The notes under the pieces are model-generated. The model ran no database searches and was not told the DNA's origin. It was given only the letters and a program-made list of their open reading frames with translations. From Actinoplanes subtropicus (GTDB lineage Bacteria; Actinomycetota; Actinomycetes; Mycobacteriales; Micromonosporaceae), in the NCBI RefSeq assembly GCF_000721705.1, contig NZ_JOJL01000043.1, positions 43,550-107,549 of the forward strand: a stretch of DNA of 64,000 bases. The letters run 5' to 3'. A program made the translations under genes and the position numbers. Numbering within the stretch: position 1 is the first letter of the stretch; the number at the start of each line of letters is the position of its first letter. Below are positions 20,881 through 28,900 of this stretch, piece by piece.

Positions 20881-21463
20881 CGCGGCGCTCGGTCAGGCGT
20901 TTGGACTTCGCGTGCGTGCCGCAATCGTCCATCGTGCACCATTTGCGGGACTGGTTCCGGCTGCGGTCGAGGAACAGCCACCCGCACCCTCCCTCCGGCA
21001 CCGGACACTCCCGCAGCCGGCTCAGGTCGGCATTGCGCACCAGGTCGACGAGCGCGTCGGCCAGCCGGTCACCGATCATCATCGCCGGGTCGGCCCCCAC
21101 CACGAGCGTCGCCGCTCCCCCGTCGCCCGCCACCAGCTCGGCCCGCCCCATCGCCTCGGCCCAGCGCCGGCTCAGCTCGTCGAGCCGCCGCCCGGCCAGG
21201 ACGTCGTCGACGAGCCCTCGCAGCTCGAGCACATCAGCGAAGACGAACTCCGGCTGCCACGCCCGCGAGACCCTCTCCGCCTCGCCCGCGTCGACGACCT
21301 CGGCGCGCCGCGCCCACTCCAGCAGCCCGGCCGGATCGGACAGATAATCCCGCTCCGGCGGCCCCGGCGGGCGCGGCGCCACCGTGTTCGCCAGGTCGAG
21401 CGCCCGATGCCCGCCCACAAACCGCCAGTCCGGATGCGACCACTCCGCGCCTCGCCGTTCCAT
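20855..21463 (-). CDS. CGNR zinc-finger regulator
   Basis: 202 aa from ATG 21463. The N-terminal ABATE-type domain begins FVGGHRALDLANTV, and the C-terminal CGNR zinc finger carries the four ligands in ECPVPEGGCGWLFLD and RKWCTMDDCGTHAKSKR. The finger's usual CGNR signature reads CGTH here. Such proteins are predicted DNA-binding regulators. The last few residues are encoded by the 16-bp tandem repeat. It is divergent from an MFS exporter, with a perfect inverted repeat between the two starts, so it probably regulates that exporter and itself. Confidence 0.85.
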   Translation of the reverse strand: MERRGAEWSHPDWRFVGGHRALDLANTVAPRPPGPPERDYLSDPAGLLEWARRAEVVDAGEAERVSRAWQPEFVFADVLELRGLVDDVLAGRRLDELSRRWAEAMGRAELVAGDGGAATLVVGADPAMMIGDRLADALVDLVRNADLSRLRECPVPEGGCGWLFLDRSRNQSRKWCTMDDCGTHAKSKRLTERREGADGRGR

Positions 21464-21484
21464 GCTTCCACCATAGCGCCGCAT

Positions 21485-21512
21485 GGTGGTAGCGTCTAGC
21501 TCAGCTACCACC
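21485..21512. promoter_or_regulatory. Inverted-repeat operator between CGNR and MFS genes
   Basis: GGTGGTAGC (21485-21493) and GCTACCACC (21504-21512) are perfect 9-bp inverted arms with a 10-bp spacer. The element lies in the 71-bp gap between divergent starts, 23 bp before the MFS ATG. It is a likely binding site for a dimeric regulator, probably the CGNR protein. Confidence 0.6.
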
Positions 21513-21534
21513 TAAATACGTTGAAGGAGGAAGC

Positions 21535-22803
21535 ATGCGAGCAAGGATAGTCCTGGTGGCCCTGGCGGTCGCCACGTTCTTCTACGTCACCGTCGAGACC
21601 CTGCCCATCGGGCTCCTGCCCCAGATCGCGGAGGGCGTCCACGTCCCCGATTCCGCGGTCGGGCTGCTGGTCACGGCGTATGGCTTGGTCGTCGTCATCG
21701 CCACGATCCCGCTGACCCGGCTGACGCACCGCTGGTCCCGTCGCCGCCTGCTCGGCGCGCTGATCCTCACCGCCGCCGTCGCGACCACCATCTCCGCGCT
21801 CGCCCCTGCCTATCCCGCCCTGCTGGCCGGTCGCGTGCTGGCCGCGCTCTCCCAGGCCCTCTTCTGGGCAGTGGTCACGCCCGCCGCCGCCGGCCTGTTC
21901 CCCGCGGCGGCGCGGGGGCGCGCGATTGCCATCCTTTACGCGGGCAGCTCCGCCGGCCCGCTGGTGGGCGTCCCGGCCGGCGCCTGGCTGGGCCAGCAGG
22001 CCGGCTGGCGGGTCCCGTTCCTGGCGCTGGCCGGGGTCGGCGTGGCCATCGCCGCGGTGATCATCATGTTGATGCCCCACGTCCCGCCCGGCGCGAGCCA
22101 CGCCGACCGCGGCAGCGAGCCCGACCGCGTCCGCTACCGCACGCTGGTCGTCGCCACCGCCATCACCGTGACCGGCGCGTTCACCGCGATCACCGTGATC
22201 ACCCCGTTCCTGACCGGCGTGACCGGCGTCAGCGACACCTCGATCAGCCCGATCCTCCTGATCCGCGGCCTGGCCGGCCTGGCCGGAGTGCTGGCCGCTG
22301 GCTTCGTCCCCGAGCGCCGCACCTGGCATGCCCTGACGGCACTGACGGCCCTGGAGGCCGCCGCTCTCGCCGCTCTGTTCGCGTTCGCCGCCACCCCGCC
22401 ACTGGCGATCGCCGCGATCGCCGCCGCGAGCACGGCCCTGTCCGGCATAGTCACGGTGATGGGCACCCGGGTCCTGCAGGTGGCGCCCGGCACCACCGAC
22501 ATGGCCGCGGCCGGCACGTCCACCGCCTTCAACGTCGGCATCACCTCCGGCGCCCTGCTCGCCAGCCTGATGCTCACCAGCGCCCTGCGCGAGTCGGCCC
22601 TGCTGGCAGCCGCCTTCGCCGCCGCCGGCGTGGCCACCCTCCTGATCGAGCCGCGCCTGGCCGCCCGCAACGGCCCGCCGACTCACGTCTCCGCCCCCGG
22701 CGCAGATCCCCGTGCGCCCTACCCCAGCCGACAGAGGAGTGTGGAGCCCCGGGCCCGAGGGTTAGCCCGCGCCGGAGCGCTGACGCCCCGACGGGAGACC
22801 TGA
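21535..22803 (+). CDS. MFS drug/sugar efflux transporter
   Basis: 422 aa with twelve predicted membrane helices. It resembles the YdhP/AraJ/SotB-like DHA1 group: TVETLPIGLLPQIAEGV opens helix 1-2, RLTHRWSRRRLLGALIL is the loop 2-3 motif, and GSSAGPLVGVPAGAWLGQQAGWRVPF is motif C. GAAGGAGG precedes the ATG. The hydrophilic C-terminal tail of about 50 residues (from EPRLAARN) is longer than usual and runs into low-complexity sequence, so it may have been extended by repeat expansion. The substrate is unknown. It is probably controlled by the divergent CGNR protein. Confidence 0.88.
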   Translation: MRARIVLVALAVATFFYVTVETLPIGLLPQIAEGVHVPDSAVGLLVTAYGLVVVIATIPLTRLTHRWSRRRLLGALILTAAVATTISALAPAYPALLAGRVLAALSQALFWAVVTPAAAGLFPAAARGRAIAILYAGSSAGPLVGVPAGAWLGQQAGWRVPFLALAGVGVAIAAVIIMLMPHVPPGASHADRGSEPDRVRYRTLVVATAITVTGAFTAITVITPFLTGVTGVSDTSISPILLIRGLAGLAGVLAAGFVPERRTWHALTALTALEAAALAALFAFAATPPLAIAAIAAASTALSGIVTVMGTRVLQVAPGTTDMAAAGTSTAFNVGITSGALLASLMLTSALRESALLAAAFAAAGVATLLIEPRLAARNGPPTHVSAPGADPRAPYPSRQRSVEPRARGLARAGALTPRRET

Positions 22804-22860
22804 GCCCGTGCCGGAACGCCGAGAGAGACGCGAGCCGGAGCACTGACGTCCCGCGCCGCG

Positions 22861-22930
22861 CCGCCCCGCGCCGCCCCGCACCGCCCCGCACCGCCCCGCA
22901 CCGCCCCGCACCGCCCCGCACCGCCCCGCA
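22861..22930. repeat. Tandem 10-bp repeat
   Basis: CCGCCCCGCA occurs six times in exact tandem from 22871 to 22930, preceded by one copy with a single mismatch at 22861 and flanked by CCGCG-rich sequence. It lies between the MFS stop and the TetR start (22804-23060). No gene is seen there; a short minus-strand tail ending FAGLALVSWRWRP near 22930-23000 may be a membrane-gene remnant. Confidence 0.8.
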
Positions 22931-23060
22931 CCGCGCCGCGCCGCGCCGCTCAAAGCTTGCGCGCCGCTGGCCGCCACCTCCATGACACCAGCGCCAAGCC
23001 GGCGAACAAGGACAGGCGCGATCAACGCCGTCGCCGCTTGACGCATCGCCATGTCCGGCG

Positions 23061-23618
23061 ATGACGGTTACCCGCGGCGCCGGGTCGCGCCGGCGAGTGC
23101 TCGGCGCGGCACTGCAGGGGCTCGACGAGCACGGTCTCGCCGGGTTCACCATGGAGGCGGTCCCTCGGCGGGCGGCCGCCAGCAAGGCGACGCTCTACCG
23201 GCACTGGCCCACCTCGAACGCCCTGCTGGTCGACGCCATGGACGCGACGTTCCGGCCGCTGCCGATCCCCGACACCGGCAGCGTCGCGACCGACGTATCC
23301 GACCTGCTCACCGCGTATGCCGCCCTGCTCGAGAGCACGCCGTACCCGCGCCTGCTCGCCGCTTTCATCGACGCCGCCGAGCGCGATCCCGCCCTGAAGT
23401 CTCTCCACGCCGACCTGACCCGGCGCCGCCGCGAGCCGCTGCTGGCCGTGCTGAGCCGCGCCCGCGATCGCGGCGAACTGCCCGCCGGCCTCGACTCGGA
23501 GCTCACCGTCGACCTGCTGGCCGCGCCCCTGTTCTACCGGCGCTTCGTCGCCCACCGGGACATCCCGCCCGCCCTCATCGCCGAGGTCATCGCGAGAGTG
23601 CTGGGAATATCGCGATGA
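23061..23618 (+). CDS. TetR-family transcriptional regulator
   Basis: 185 aa. The N-terminal helix-turn-helix reads RRRVLGAALQGLDEHGLAGFT, then AAASKATLYRHWPTSNALLVDAM, a classic TetR pattern. The C-terminal ligand domain (from about 60) contains DLTRRRREPLLAVLSRARDRGEL and ends RRFVAHRDIPP, close to the TetR_C_11/C_16 type. Its own target is not evident: the preceding MFS gene is on the same strand, 257 bp away across a repeat, and the next gene is a hypothetical one. No strong ribosome binding site is seen at ATG 23061. Confidence 0.85.
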   Translation: MTVTRGAGSRRRVLGAALQGLDEHGLAGFTMEAVPRRAAASKATLYRHWPTSNALLVDAMDATFRPLPIPDTGSVATDVSDLLTAYAALLESTPYPRLLAAFIDAAERDPALKSLHADLTRRRREPLLAVLSRARDRGELPAGLDSELTVDLLAAPLFYRRFVAHRDIPPALIAEVIARVLGISR

Positions 23619-23809
23619 CGGCGATCCAGCCCGCACGATCCGCTGGATCTAGGGTCTTCGATGGAGCGGCCAGATCCCACCGGCCGGAATCGCGCTTGCG
23701 TACGCCGAGGGGCCAGGCCGTCGAGGCCACTGTGGAGCGACAGCGGAAAAGTGTCGTACCCCGCGGGCATACTGCGAGCGCAACTCAAGCAACGAGGAAG
23801 GCGGGCCGC

Positions 23810-24199
23810 ATGGCGGAAACAGATCCCTTGGTGGAGACGTGGCGGCAGATCATCGTCGGCGACGAGAAGTCGTGGGTGCTCTTCAAGCACGGCACCTGCG
23901 TGGTCCTCGTCGAGCCCGGCGACGACCTGTCCGCCCAGGCCGTGGCGGTCCTCCGCGAGTCCGGGCCGGTCGAGCCGGGCGGCCCCACCGCGGACTTCGG
24001 CACCATCCCGCTGGACACCGCGCCCGGCTGGGTGGTCACCGGCCACCACCCGGACGTGCTGACCTACGTCTCCCCCACCGAGGTGTCCCAGACCGGCGAC
24101 AACCTCAACCTGGCCGTCGGCCTGACCGGCCGCGCCAAACGCGACCAGGACGCGCGAGACCTGACCATCACCCACGTCGAGGACAAACGCACGAAATAG
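23810..24199 (+). CDS. Hypothetical protein, 129 aa
   Basis: A soluble acidic protein starting MAETDPLVETWRQIIV, with GAGGAAGG upstream of ATG 23810. It has a predicted mixed strand/helix pattern (SWVLFKHGTCVVLVEP, DTAPGWVVTGHHPDVLTYVSP) and no cysteine pairs, signal peptide or membrane segment. Proteins of this size and pattern occur as uncharacterised actinobacterial genes; I recognise no domain. A strong hairpin follows its stop. The 190 bp upstream contain GATCCGCTGGATC, a small palindrome, and a possible -10 (CATACT). Confidence 0.65.
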   Translation: MAETDPLVETWRQIIVGDEKSWVLFKHGTCVVLVEPGDDLSAQAVAVLRESGPVEPGGPTADFGTIPLDTAPGWVVTGHHPDVLTYVSPTEVSQTGDNLNLAVGLTGRAKRDQDARDLTITHVEDKRTK

Positions 24200-24204
24200 C
24201 GGCG

Positions 24205-24247
24205 TCCCTGCTCACCGGATGCCCCAACAGCGCCCGGTGAGCAGGGA
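24205..24247. terminator. Bidirectional terminator hairpin
   Basis: TCCCTGCTCACCGG (24205-24218) is perfectly complementary to CCGGTGAGCAGGGA (24234-24247), a 14-bp stem with a 15-nt loop. It lies between two converging genes. Confidence 0.8.
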
Positions 24248-24300
24248 TCAGCCAGAACAGAGAAGCAGGACGCCCCAACGGCGCCGACGGGTCAACCTGC

Positions 24301-24927
24301 TCAGATCAGGGGAACGGAGGGGTCGTCGGTCGCGCCCGCGTCGGCCGTGTTCTCGACCGAGCAGAAGCGCCAGTGCTTGTCGATGCCGAGGTCGAGTGTG
24401 ACCTGCAAGGCCGACTGGGGGTAGGCGTCGAAGGTGCTGATCGTGTTGCCCTTGGCGCGGCTCGCCACCGGCTCGGCGGGGCGGGCGGCGATCACCTGCA
24501 GGACCACTCGGCTGCCGGTCACCGGGGACGGGCCGAGGACGCTGGTGATCGTGGCGGGGGCGGTGCGCACGTAGGCGCGGCTGCCGAGCAGGCCGTCGAT
24601 CTGGTCGCTGAGCAGGTTCGCGACGGCGCAGCCGGGGGTGGCGACCGTGCCGACCAGGGCCGGGTCGGGGTTGGCGAGCAGCCATTGGCCGTAGGCGGAG
24701 AGTGAGGTGAGGATCGGCATCCAGGACGTTCCGGTGTTGCGGAGCGCGGGGGCGGCCGAGGTCGCCTTGGGCACCGAGACGGTGACGACCCGCATCGGGC
24801 TGGGCGACACGCTGACCGCGGGGGCCGGCGTGGCGGAGACGGCGGTGGCGGTAGCGCCATTCGTGGCGCCGCAGCCGCTCAGCGCGGCCGTCGCGGCCAG
24901 GCCGATCAGGGCGGGGTGAGCACGCAT
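24301..24927 (-). CDS. Secreted lipoprotein of unknown function
   Basis: 208 aa from ATG 24927. The signal peptide MRAHPALIGLAATAALSGC ends in a lipobox (LSGC) with Cys19. A low-complexity Ala/Thr/Ser/Pro linker (ATAVSATPAPAVSVSPSP) spans the wall zone, and the C-terminal 150 residues form a globular domain with a cysteine pair (TPGCAVANLL and WRFCSVEN). No family is recognised. The frame remains open upstream and contains another hydrophobic stretch (PITALALGLVCLAVL), but the lipobox position supports the chosen start. It lies 107 bp downstream of the histidine kinase on the same strand and may be co-transcribed with it. Confidence 0.7.
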   Translation of the reverse strand: MRAHPALIGLAATAALSGCGATNGATATAVSATPAPAVSVSPSPMRVVTVSVPKATSAAPALRNTGTSWMPILTSLSAYGQWLLANPDPALVGTVATPGCAVANLLSDQIDGLLGSRAYVRTAPATITSVLGPSPVTGSRVVLQVIAARPAEPVASRAKGNTISTFDAYPQSALQVTLDLGIDKHWRFCSVENTADAGATDDPSVPLI

Positions 24928-25033
24928 GGCAACCCTTATCGGCCGCGCCCGACGCGACTTGAGAACGGCGAGGCAGACCAGACCGAGAGCGAGTGCCGTG
25001 ATCGGGCCCCAGCGATCGACTGCACGGGCGAGC

Positions 25034-26431
25034 CTAGGACCCCGTCCCGGAGGGCTCGCTGACCGGCAGTGGCAGGCGGATCCGCATGGCCGCACCCTCC
25101 GCCACGTCGTCGACCGTGAGCGTGCCCCCGTGGGCCTGCACGATGTCGCGGGCGATCGACAACCCCAGCCCCGTTCCGCCCCCGGTCCGCGACCGGCTGT
25201 CGTCCAGCCGGACGAAGCGGTCGAAGATACGGGCACGGTCGGCGGCGGGGATCGGCGGACCGTCGTTGCCGATCACGATCTCGGCCCAGCCGGAGCGGCT
25301 GCCGACGCTGATCGTCAAGCCGTGTGCGGCATGCCGGGCCGAGTTGTCGACCAGGTTGCGGACCACGCGCAGCAACGCGTCCGCGTCGCCGGTCACCCGG
25401 ACCGGCTCGACGGCAGCGCGTACGGCAAGCGATGGTCTCATCTCCGCCAAGCGCTCGCGTTCCATGAAGGCCAGGTCGTCCAGGTCGACGTCCTGCCGGC
25501 GCAGCCGCAGCTCGTCGTTGTCCACCCGGGCGAGCAGCAGCAGGTCCTCCACCAGGCGGGCCATCCGGGCGCTCTCGGTCCGGATCCGCCCCACCGACCG
25601 CGCCGCCGAGGACGGCAGCTCGGCCGCCTCCAGCAGGTCCGCGTTGGCCTGCACCGTCGCCAAGGGGCTGCGCAGCTCGTGCGACGCGTCGCCGACGAAG
25701 CGCCGCTGCGCCGCCGTGGACGCCTCGATCCGGTCGAGCATCGTGTTCATCGTCGAGGCCAGCGCCGCGATCTCGTCGTCGGCGGCGGGGACCGGCAGGC
25801 GCTCGTGCAGGTTGCGCGAGCTGATCGACGCGGCCTGCCGGCGCATCGCCTCGACCGGCCGCAGGGTGCGCCCCACGAACAGGAACGCCGCGCAGCCGGT
25901 CGCCACCGTCAGCAGCGGCAGGCCCAGCAGCAGCGCCACGATCACCGCGCCGATCGCGTCGTCGACCGTGTCCAGCGACTCGGCCACCAGCACCGTACGG
26001 TCGCCGGACGGCGTGGTCACGCCCTCGGCGACGATCCAGAACGGCTCGTCGTGGTCGCCCGGCAGGCGGCCCTGCCACTGGTCGTGGTCGCCGGGCGCCG
26101 GGCGCATCGGCGCGATCGGGCCCTGCCCGGCCAGCGCGTACGACCGCCCCACCACCTGGCCGTAGCGGTCGATCACCTGGACCACCGTGCGGTCGCTGGT
26201 CGACGGGCGCAGCAGCGTCATCAGGTCCGACCCGGTCTTCAGGCCGGCCGCCACCTGCGCGGCCCGGTCGTTGGCCGCGGTGCTGATGTTGTCCAGCAGG
26301 ATGCTCCGCGCGGTGACCAGCAGCACCGCCCCGGCCAGCAGCGACGCGATCGCGACGACGACCGCCGCGGCGAGGGCGGACCGCAGGCGTACGCCCAGGC
26401 GGCGGCGGATGGAGACGAGCATGGCCGACAC
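25034..26431 (-). CDS. Two-component sensor histidine kinase
   Basis: 465 aa. A first membrane helix (about 18-41) and a second (about 160-186) flank an extracytoplasmic domain of about 115 residues. Then come a HAMP domain, a HisKA domain with the phosphorylated histidine at 251 (GDASHELRSPLATV), and a HATPase domain with N-box VRNLVDNSARH and G-boxes. GTG 26431 or ATG 26422 are both possible starts. The cognate response regulator is divergent from it, 73 bp away, rather than in the usual tandem order. The signal is unknown. Confidence 0.92.
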   Translation of the reverse strand: MSAMLVSIRRRLGVRLRSALAAAVVVAIASLLAGAVLLVTARSILLDNISTAANDRAAQVAAGLKTGSDLMTLLRPSTSDRTVVQVIDRYGQVVGRSYALAGQGPIAPMRPAPGDHDQWQGRLPGDHDEPFWIVAEGVTTPSGDRTVLVAESLDTVDDAIGAVIVALLLGLPLLTVATGCAAFLFVGRTLRPVEAMRRQAASISSRNLHERLPVPAADDEIAALASTMNTMLDRIEASTAAQRRFVGDASHELRSPLATVQANADLLEAAELPSSAARSVGRIRTESARMARLVEDLLLLARVDNDELRLRRQDVDLDDLAFMERERLAEMRPSLAVRAAVEPVRVTGDADALLRVVRNLVDNSARHAAHGLTISVGSRSGWAEIVIGNDGPPIPAADRARIFDRFVRLDDSRSRTGGGTGLGLSIARDIVQAHGGTLTVDDVAEGAAMRIRLPLPVSEPSGTGS

Positions 26432-26464
26432 GGTAGCCGGGCCGGGGGCCGCGGCATCGGGTCG

Positions 26465-26480
26465 TTCAGCGCATTTTCAG
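26465..26480 (+). promoter_or_regulatory. Direct-repeat operator before the response regulator
   Basis: TTCAG is repeated at 26465-26469 and 26476-26480, an 11-bp step that matches one helical turn, as in OmpR/PhoB-type binding sites. A related pair lies at 27224, before the next gene downstream. I infer autoregulation by the response regulator. Confidence 0.5.
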
Positions 26481-26504
26481 GGGGAATGGGGTCACGCTTG
26501 CACC

Positions 26505-27215
26505 ATGCGAGTGCTGGTGGTGGAGGACGAGGTCAGTTTGGCCGAGACGTTGCGGGACGGGCTGACCGAGGCGGGGTTCGTCGTCGACGTGGTGCATGAC
26601 GGGGTCGACGGCCTGTGGCAGGCCACCGAGACCCCGCACGGCGCGTACGACGTGATCGTGCTGGACATCATGCTGCCCGGGCTGAGCGGCTACGAGGTGT
26701 GCCGACAGTTGCGGTCGCGGGAGGTGTGGACGCCGATCCTGATGCTGACCGCCAAGGACGGCGAGTACGACCAGGCGGACGCGTTCGATCTGGGCGCCGA
26801 CGACTACCTGACCAAGCCGTTCTCGTTCGTGGTGCTGATCGCCCGGCTGCGCGCGCTGGTCCGGCGCGGCGCCCCCGAGCGACCGGCCGTGCTCGCCGCC
26901 GGCGACCTGTCGCTCGATCCGGGGCAGCGCAAGGTCTGGCGCGGCCAGGAGCCGGTCGCGGTGACGCCGCGCGAGTTCGCGATGCTCGAGTTCCTGATGC
27001 GGCACCGCGGGCAGGCGGTCACCAAGCGGGCGATCCTGGAGAACGTCTGGGACGCGCACTTCACCGGCGACCCGAACATCGTCGAGGTGTACATCGGCTA
27101 CCTGCGCAAGAAGATCGACCACCCGTTCGGGCGCGCGTCGATCGAGACGGTACGCGGCGCGGGTTACCGGATCGTGCCCGACGGGGAGGTGACCGCCGAG
27201 CACGGGCTTCGATGA
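26505..27215 (+). CDS. OmpR-family response regulator
   Basis: 236 aa. The receiver domain (1-120) has the phosphoacceptor Asp54 in VIVLDIMLPGLSGYE, the acidic pair in VVEDE, and the switch lysine in DYLTKPFSF. The C-terminal winged-helix DNA-binding domain contains VTPREFAMLEFLMRHRGQAV, ILENVWD and EVYIGYLRKKID. It is divergent from its likely kinase and followed 47 bp later by a small membrane-protein gene, with a similar TTCAG-type repeat before both. It lacks any KdpE-specific context. Confidence 0.93.
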   Translation: MRVLVVEDEVSLAETLRDGLTEAGFVVDVVHDGVDGLWQATETPHGAYDVIVLDIMLPGLSGYEVCRQLRSREVWTPILMLTAKDGEYDQADAFDLGADDYLTKPFSFVVLIARLRALVRRGAPERPAVLAAGDLSLDPGQRKVWRGQEPVAVTPREFAMLEFLMRHRGQAVTKRAILENVWDAHFTGDPNIVEVYIGYLRKKIDHPFGRASIETVRGAGYRIVPDGEVTAEHGLR

Positions 27216-27223
27216 ACTGGGCA

Positions 27224-27239
27224 TTCAGCGAATTCTTAG
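27224..27239 (+). promoter_or_regulatory. Second TTCAG-type direct repeat
   Basis: TTCAGCGAATTCTTAG at 27224-27239 aligns with TTCAGCGCATTTTCAG at 26465-26480 in 13 of 16 positions, with the half-sites again 11 bp apart. It lies 23 bp before the start of the membrane gene at 27263, which suggests that gene belongs to the two-component regulon. Confidence 0.45.
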
Positions 27240-27262
27240 GTTGACGGAACCACAGTGTCGGC

Positions 27263-27703
27263 GTGTGGTTCCAGGTCTCCCCGGAGATCGACGCGGTGCT
27301 GGACTCCGCCGCCGCCGATCTCGCCTATGTCGTCTATGCCATCGCCGGCGCCCTGGCGGTGCTGGCCCTGCGGCAGCGCCGGTTCCGCCCGGTCGTGCTG
27401 CTCGGCGCCGCTCCGCTGGTCGCCTACGGCCTGGCGCGGGGGCTCGCGCACCTCGATCAGCATCGGACGGTCCCGCAGGCCACGGCCGCCTTCGCCGTCG
27501 CGTACGCCATCTTCCTGTTCTTCGATCGTCGGGCGGGGATTGCGCTGGCGGCCGGCGCGGTCCTGGTCGGCGTGGATCACCCCAGTGACCTGGCGGTGGC
27601 GGCCGCCATCGCGTCGCTAGCCGTCTTCGTCGTGCACCTGGCGGGCGCCGGCCGGCAAAGCGCCGACGTCATGACCGCAAGTCACGACTCGGCCCGCAGC
27701 TGA
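27263..27703 (+). CDS. Small membrane protein, possibly degenerate PAP2-like
   Basis: 146 aa, GTG start. Four to five hydrophobic segments are visible. The spacing of ARGLAHLDQHRTVPQ, TAAFAVAYAIFLFFDRR and GVDHPSDLAVAAAIASL recalls PAP2 phosphatases, where KPxxxRP, PSGH and SRxxxxxHxxxD occur at these places. Here the PSGH motif is missing and only HPSD resembles the last one. If it derives from PAP2 it has probably lost phosphatase activity. It follows the response regulator and shares its operator-like repeat, so it is likely a target of the two-component system. The family call is tentative. Confidence 0.6.
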   Translation: MWFQVSPEIDAVLDSAAADLAYVVYAIAGALAVLALRQRRFRPVVLLGAAPLVAYGLARGLAHLDQHRTVPQATAAFAVAYAIFLFFDRRAGIALAAGAVLVGVDHPSDLAVAAAIASLAVFVVHLAGAGRQSADVMTASHDSARS

Positions 27704-28554
27704 CGACGGTCGGCCAGCCCGGCGAGCGCGGTCGCCGCGCCCAGCGCCAGCACCAGGCCGAGCCAGCTGGGCAGGAACGGCGTAGCGAGGAAGCCGGCGG
27801 CGCCGCGCGAGCGGACCTGCAGCCCCCAGACCAGCGCGGCCACCGTGGCCAGGCCCATCCCGGCGGCCAGCACGGTCAGCGCCACCGGACGGAGCCGGCG
27901 CGGCGGCGAGGCCGGCACCCGGCGCAGCACCGTGTCGGCGGCCCAGGCGGTCGCGGCGACCACCCCGACCCCGGCCAGCGCGAGCAGCACGAAGCCGGGC
28001 TTGCCGCCGATCGCGACGGCCACTGCCAGCACACCGAACCACAGCGCCACGCCCACGACCGGCACGGCCACGTACTTCCAGGCGCCACTGTCGCGCCCAC
28101 GCAGCAGCGCCAGCCCGCTCGGCGCCGCCGCGGCCACCAGGGCCAGGAGCGCCACCGCGGACATCAGGACCACGATGGCGTGCGCCGTGCGCCCCGGTCC
28201 GCGGAAATCCTCGGCCAGCTTCGCGAACCCGATGCCCGCGACGGTGAACAGTCCGGCCGCCCACACGGCGACCGTCATCGGTGCGGCTCTGCTCATCAGC
28301 TCTCCTCCGTGGGCGCGGACCGCGCCGCGCAGCGAATCGATGATCAGCGCGGGCCGGCGGTGGATCCGCAGGTCGGACAGCAGCTGGGCGTACTCGTCGC
28401 CGTACCGGCGGCGCCACCCGGCCGGGTAGCAGGCGACCAGGGCCCGGACCAGCCGGGCGTCCTCGCTCACACTGAGCCGGCCGGGCGTGGACTCGTGGCC
28501 CTCGCGACGGGCGTCACGCGGGGCGGTCCACTTGCGGCCGGTGCGCTCGCTCAC
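27682..28554 (-). CDS. PadR-associated membrane protein
   Basis: 290 aa. A soluble N-terminal part contains RLVRALVACYPAGWRRRYGDEYAQLLSDL, a motif often found in membrane genes that follow PadR regulators. Seven or so hydrophobic segments then run to the C-terminus. No enzymatic motif is seen. Its GTG start overlaps the PadR stop (GTGA), so the two are coupled. Such pairs commonly control a membrane function in response to stress or drugs, but the role here is unknown. The 3' end overlaps the converging gene at 27263 by 22 bp. Confidence 0.75.
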   Translation of the reverse strand: MSERTGRKWTAPRDARREGHESTPGRLSVSEDARLVRALVACYPAGWRRRYGDEYAQLLSDLRIHRRPALIIDSLRGAVRAHGGELMSRAAPMTVAVWAAGLFTVAGIGFAKLAEDFRGPGRTAHAIVVLMSAVALLALVAAAAPSGLALLRGRDSGAWKYVAVPVVGVALWFGVLAVAVAIGGKPGFVLLALAGVGVVAATAWAADTVLRRVPASPPRRLRPVALTVLAAGMGLATVAALVWGLQVRSRGAAGFLATPFLPSWLGLVLALGAATALAGLADRRQLRAES

Positions 28555-28865
28555 GCCGTCGCCGGCCGGAGCCGGCCGAGGCTGAGGGCGGCCAGCTTCC
28601 GCATCCGGGTCGCCTGGGCGGTCAGCTCGGCCACGCCGGCCGCGGTCAGCCGGTACGGCCGGCGCCGCCCCTCGGCCGGCAACCCCTCGATCAGCCCGCG
28701 CTCCTCGAGGCGGGCCAGGGCCGCGTACAGCGTGCCCGGCCCGAGCGCCACGCCGACCTCGGCGGCGATGTCCGCGGTGATCGCGTAGCCGTGTTTGGCG
28801 CCGTCGGCGAGGCTGGCCAGCACCAGCAGGCCGGGCTCCGCCCAGCGCCCGAGTTCGTCCGTCAT
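28551..28865 (-). CDS. PadR-family transcriptional regulator
   Basis: 104 aa. The winged helix-turn-helix is complete: WAEPGLLVLASLADGAKHGYAI, then GPGTLYAALARLEERGLIEGL and RRRPYRLTAAGVAEL. It is a short (subfamily 2) PadR without the long C-terminal helix domain. It is coupled by a 4-bp overlap to the membrane protein downstream and probably represses this operon until a ligand binds. Confidence 0.9.
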   Translation of the reverse strand: MTDELGRWAEPGLLVLASLADGAKHGYAITADIAAEVGVALGPGTLYAALARLEERGLIEGLPAEGRRRPYRLTAAGVAELTAQATRMRKLAALSLGRLRPATA

Positions 28866-28900
28866 CTCTTGCTCCGTTCCGCGCTATAACGCCGAACGTA

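Noticed and set aside
20469..21347. Long forward frame with a repeated ARPQPGSV octapeptide
   Set aside because: It arises from the 24-bp tandem array, has no start signal, and runs antisense through the CGNR gene.
26505..27215. Response regulator as the missing kdpE
   Set aside because: It is 34 kb from kdpD, adjacent to its own histidine kinase, and shares an operator with that locus.
27682..28417. Second overlapping frame in the PadR-linked membrane gene
   Set aside because: Only the frame with the PAGWRRRYGDEY motif and clear helices is coupled to PadR; the other is low-complexity Arg/Gly.
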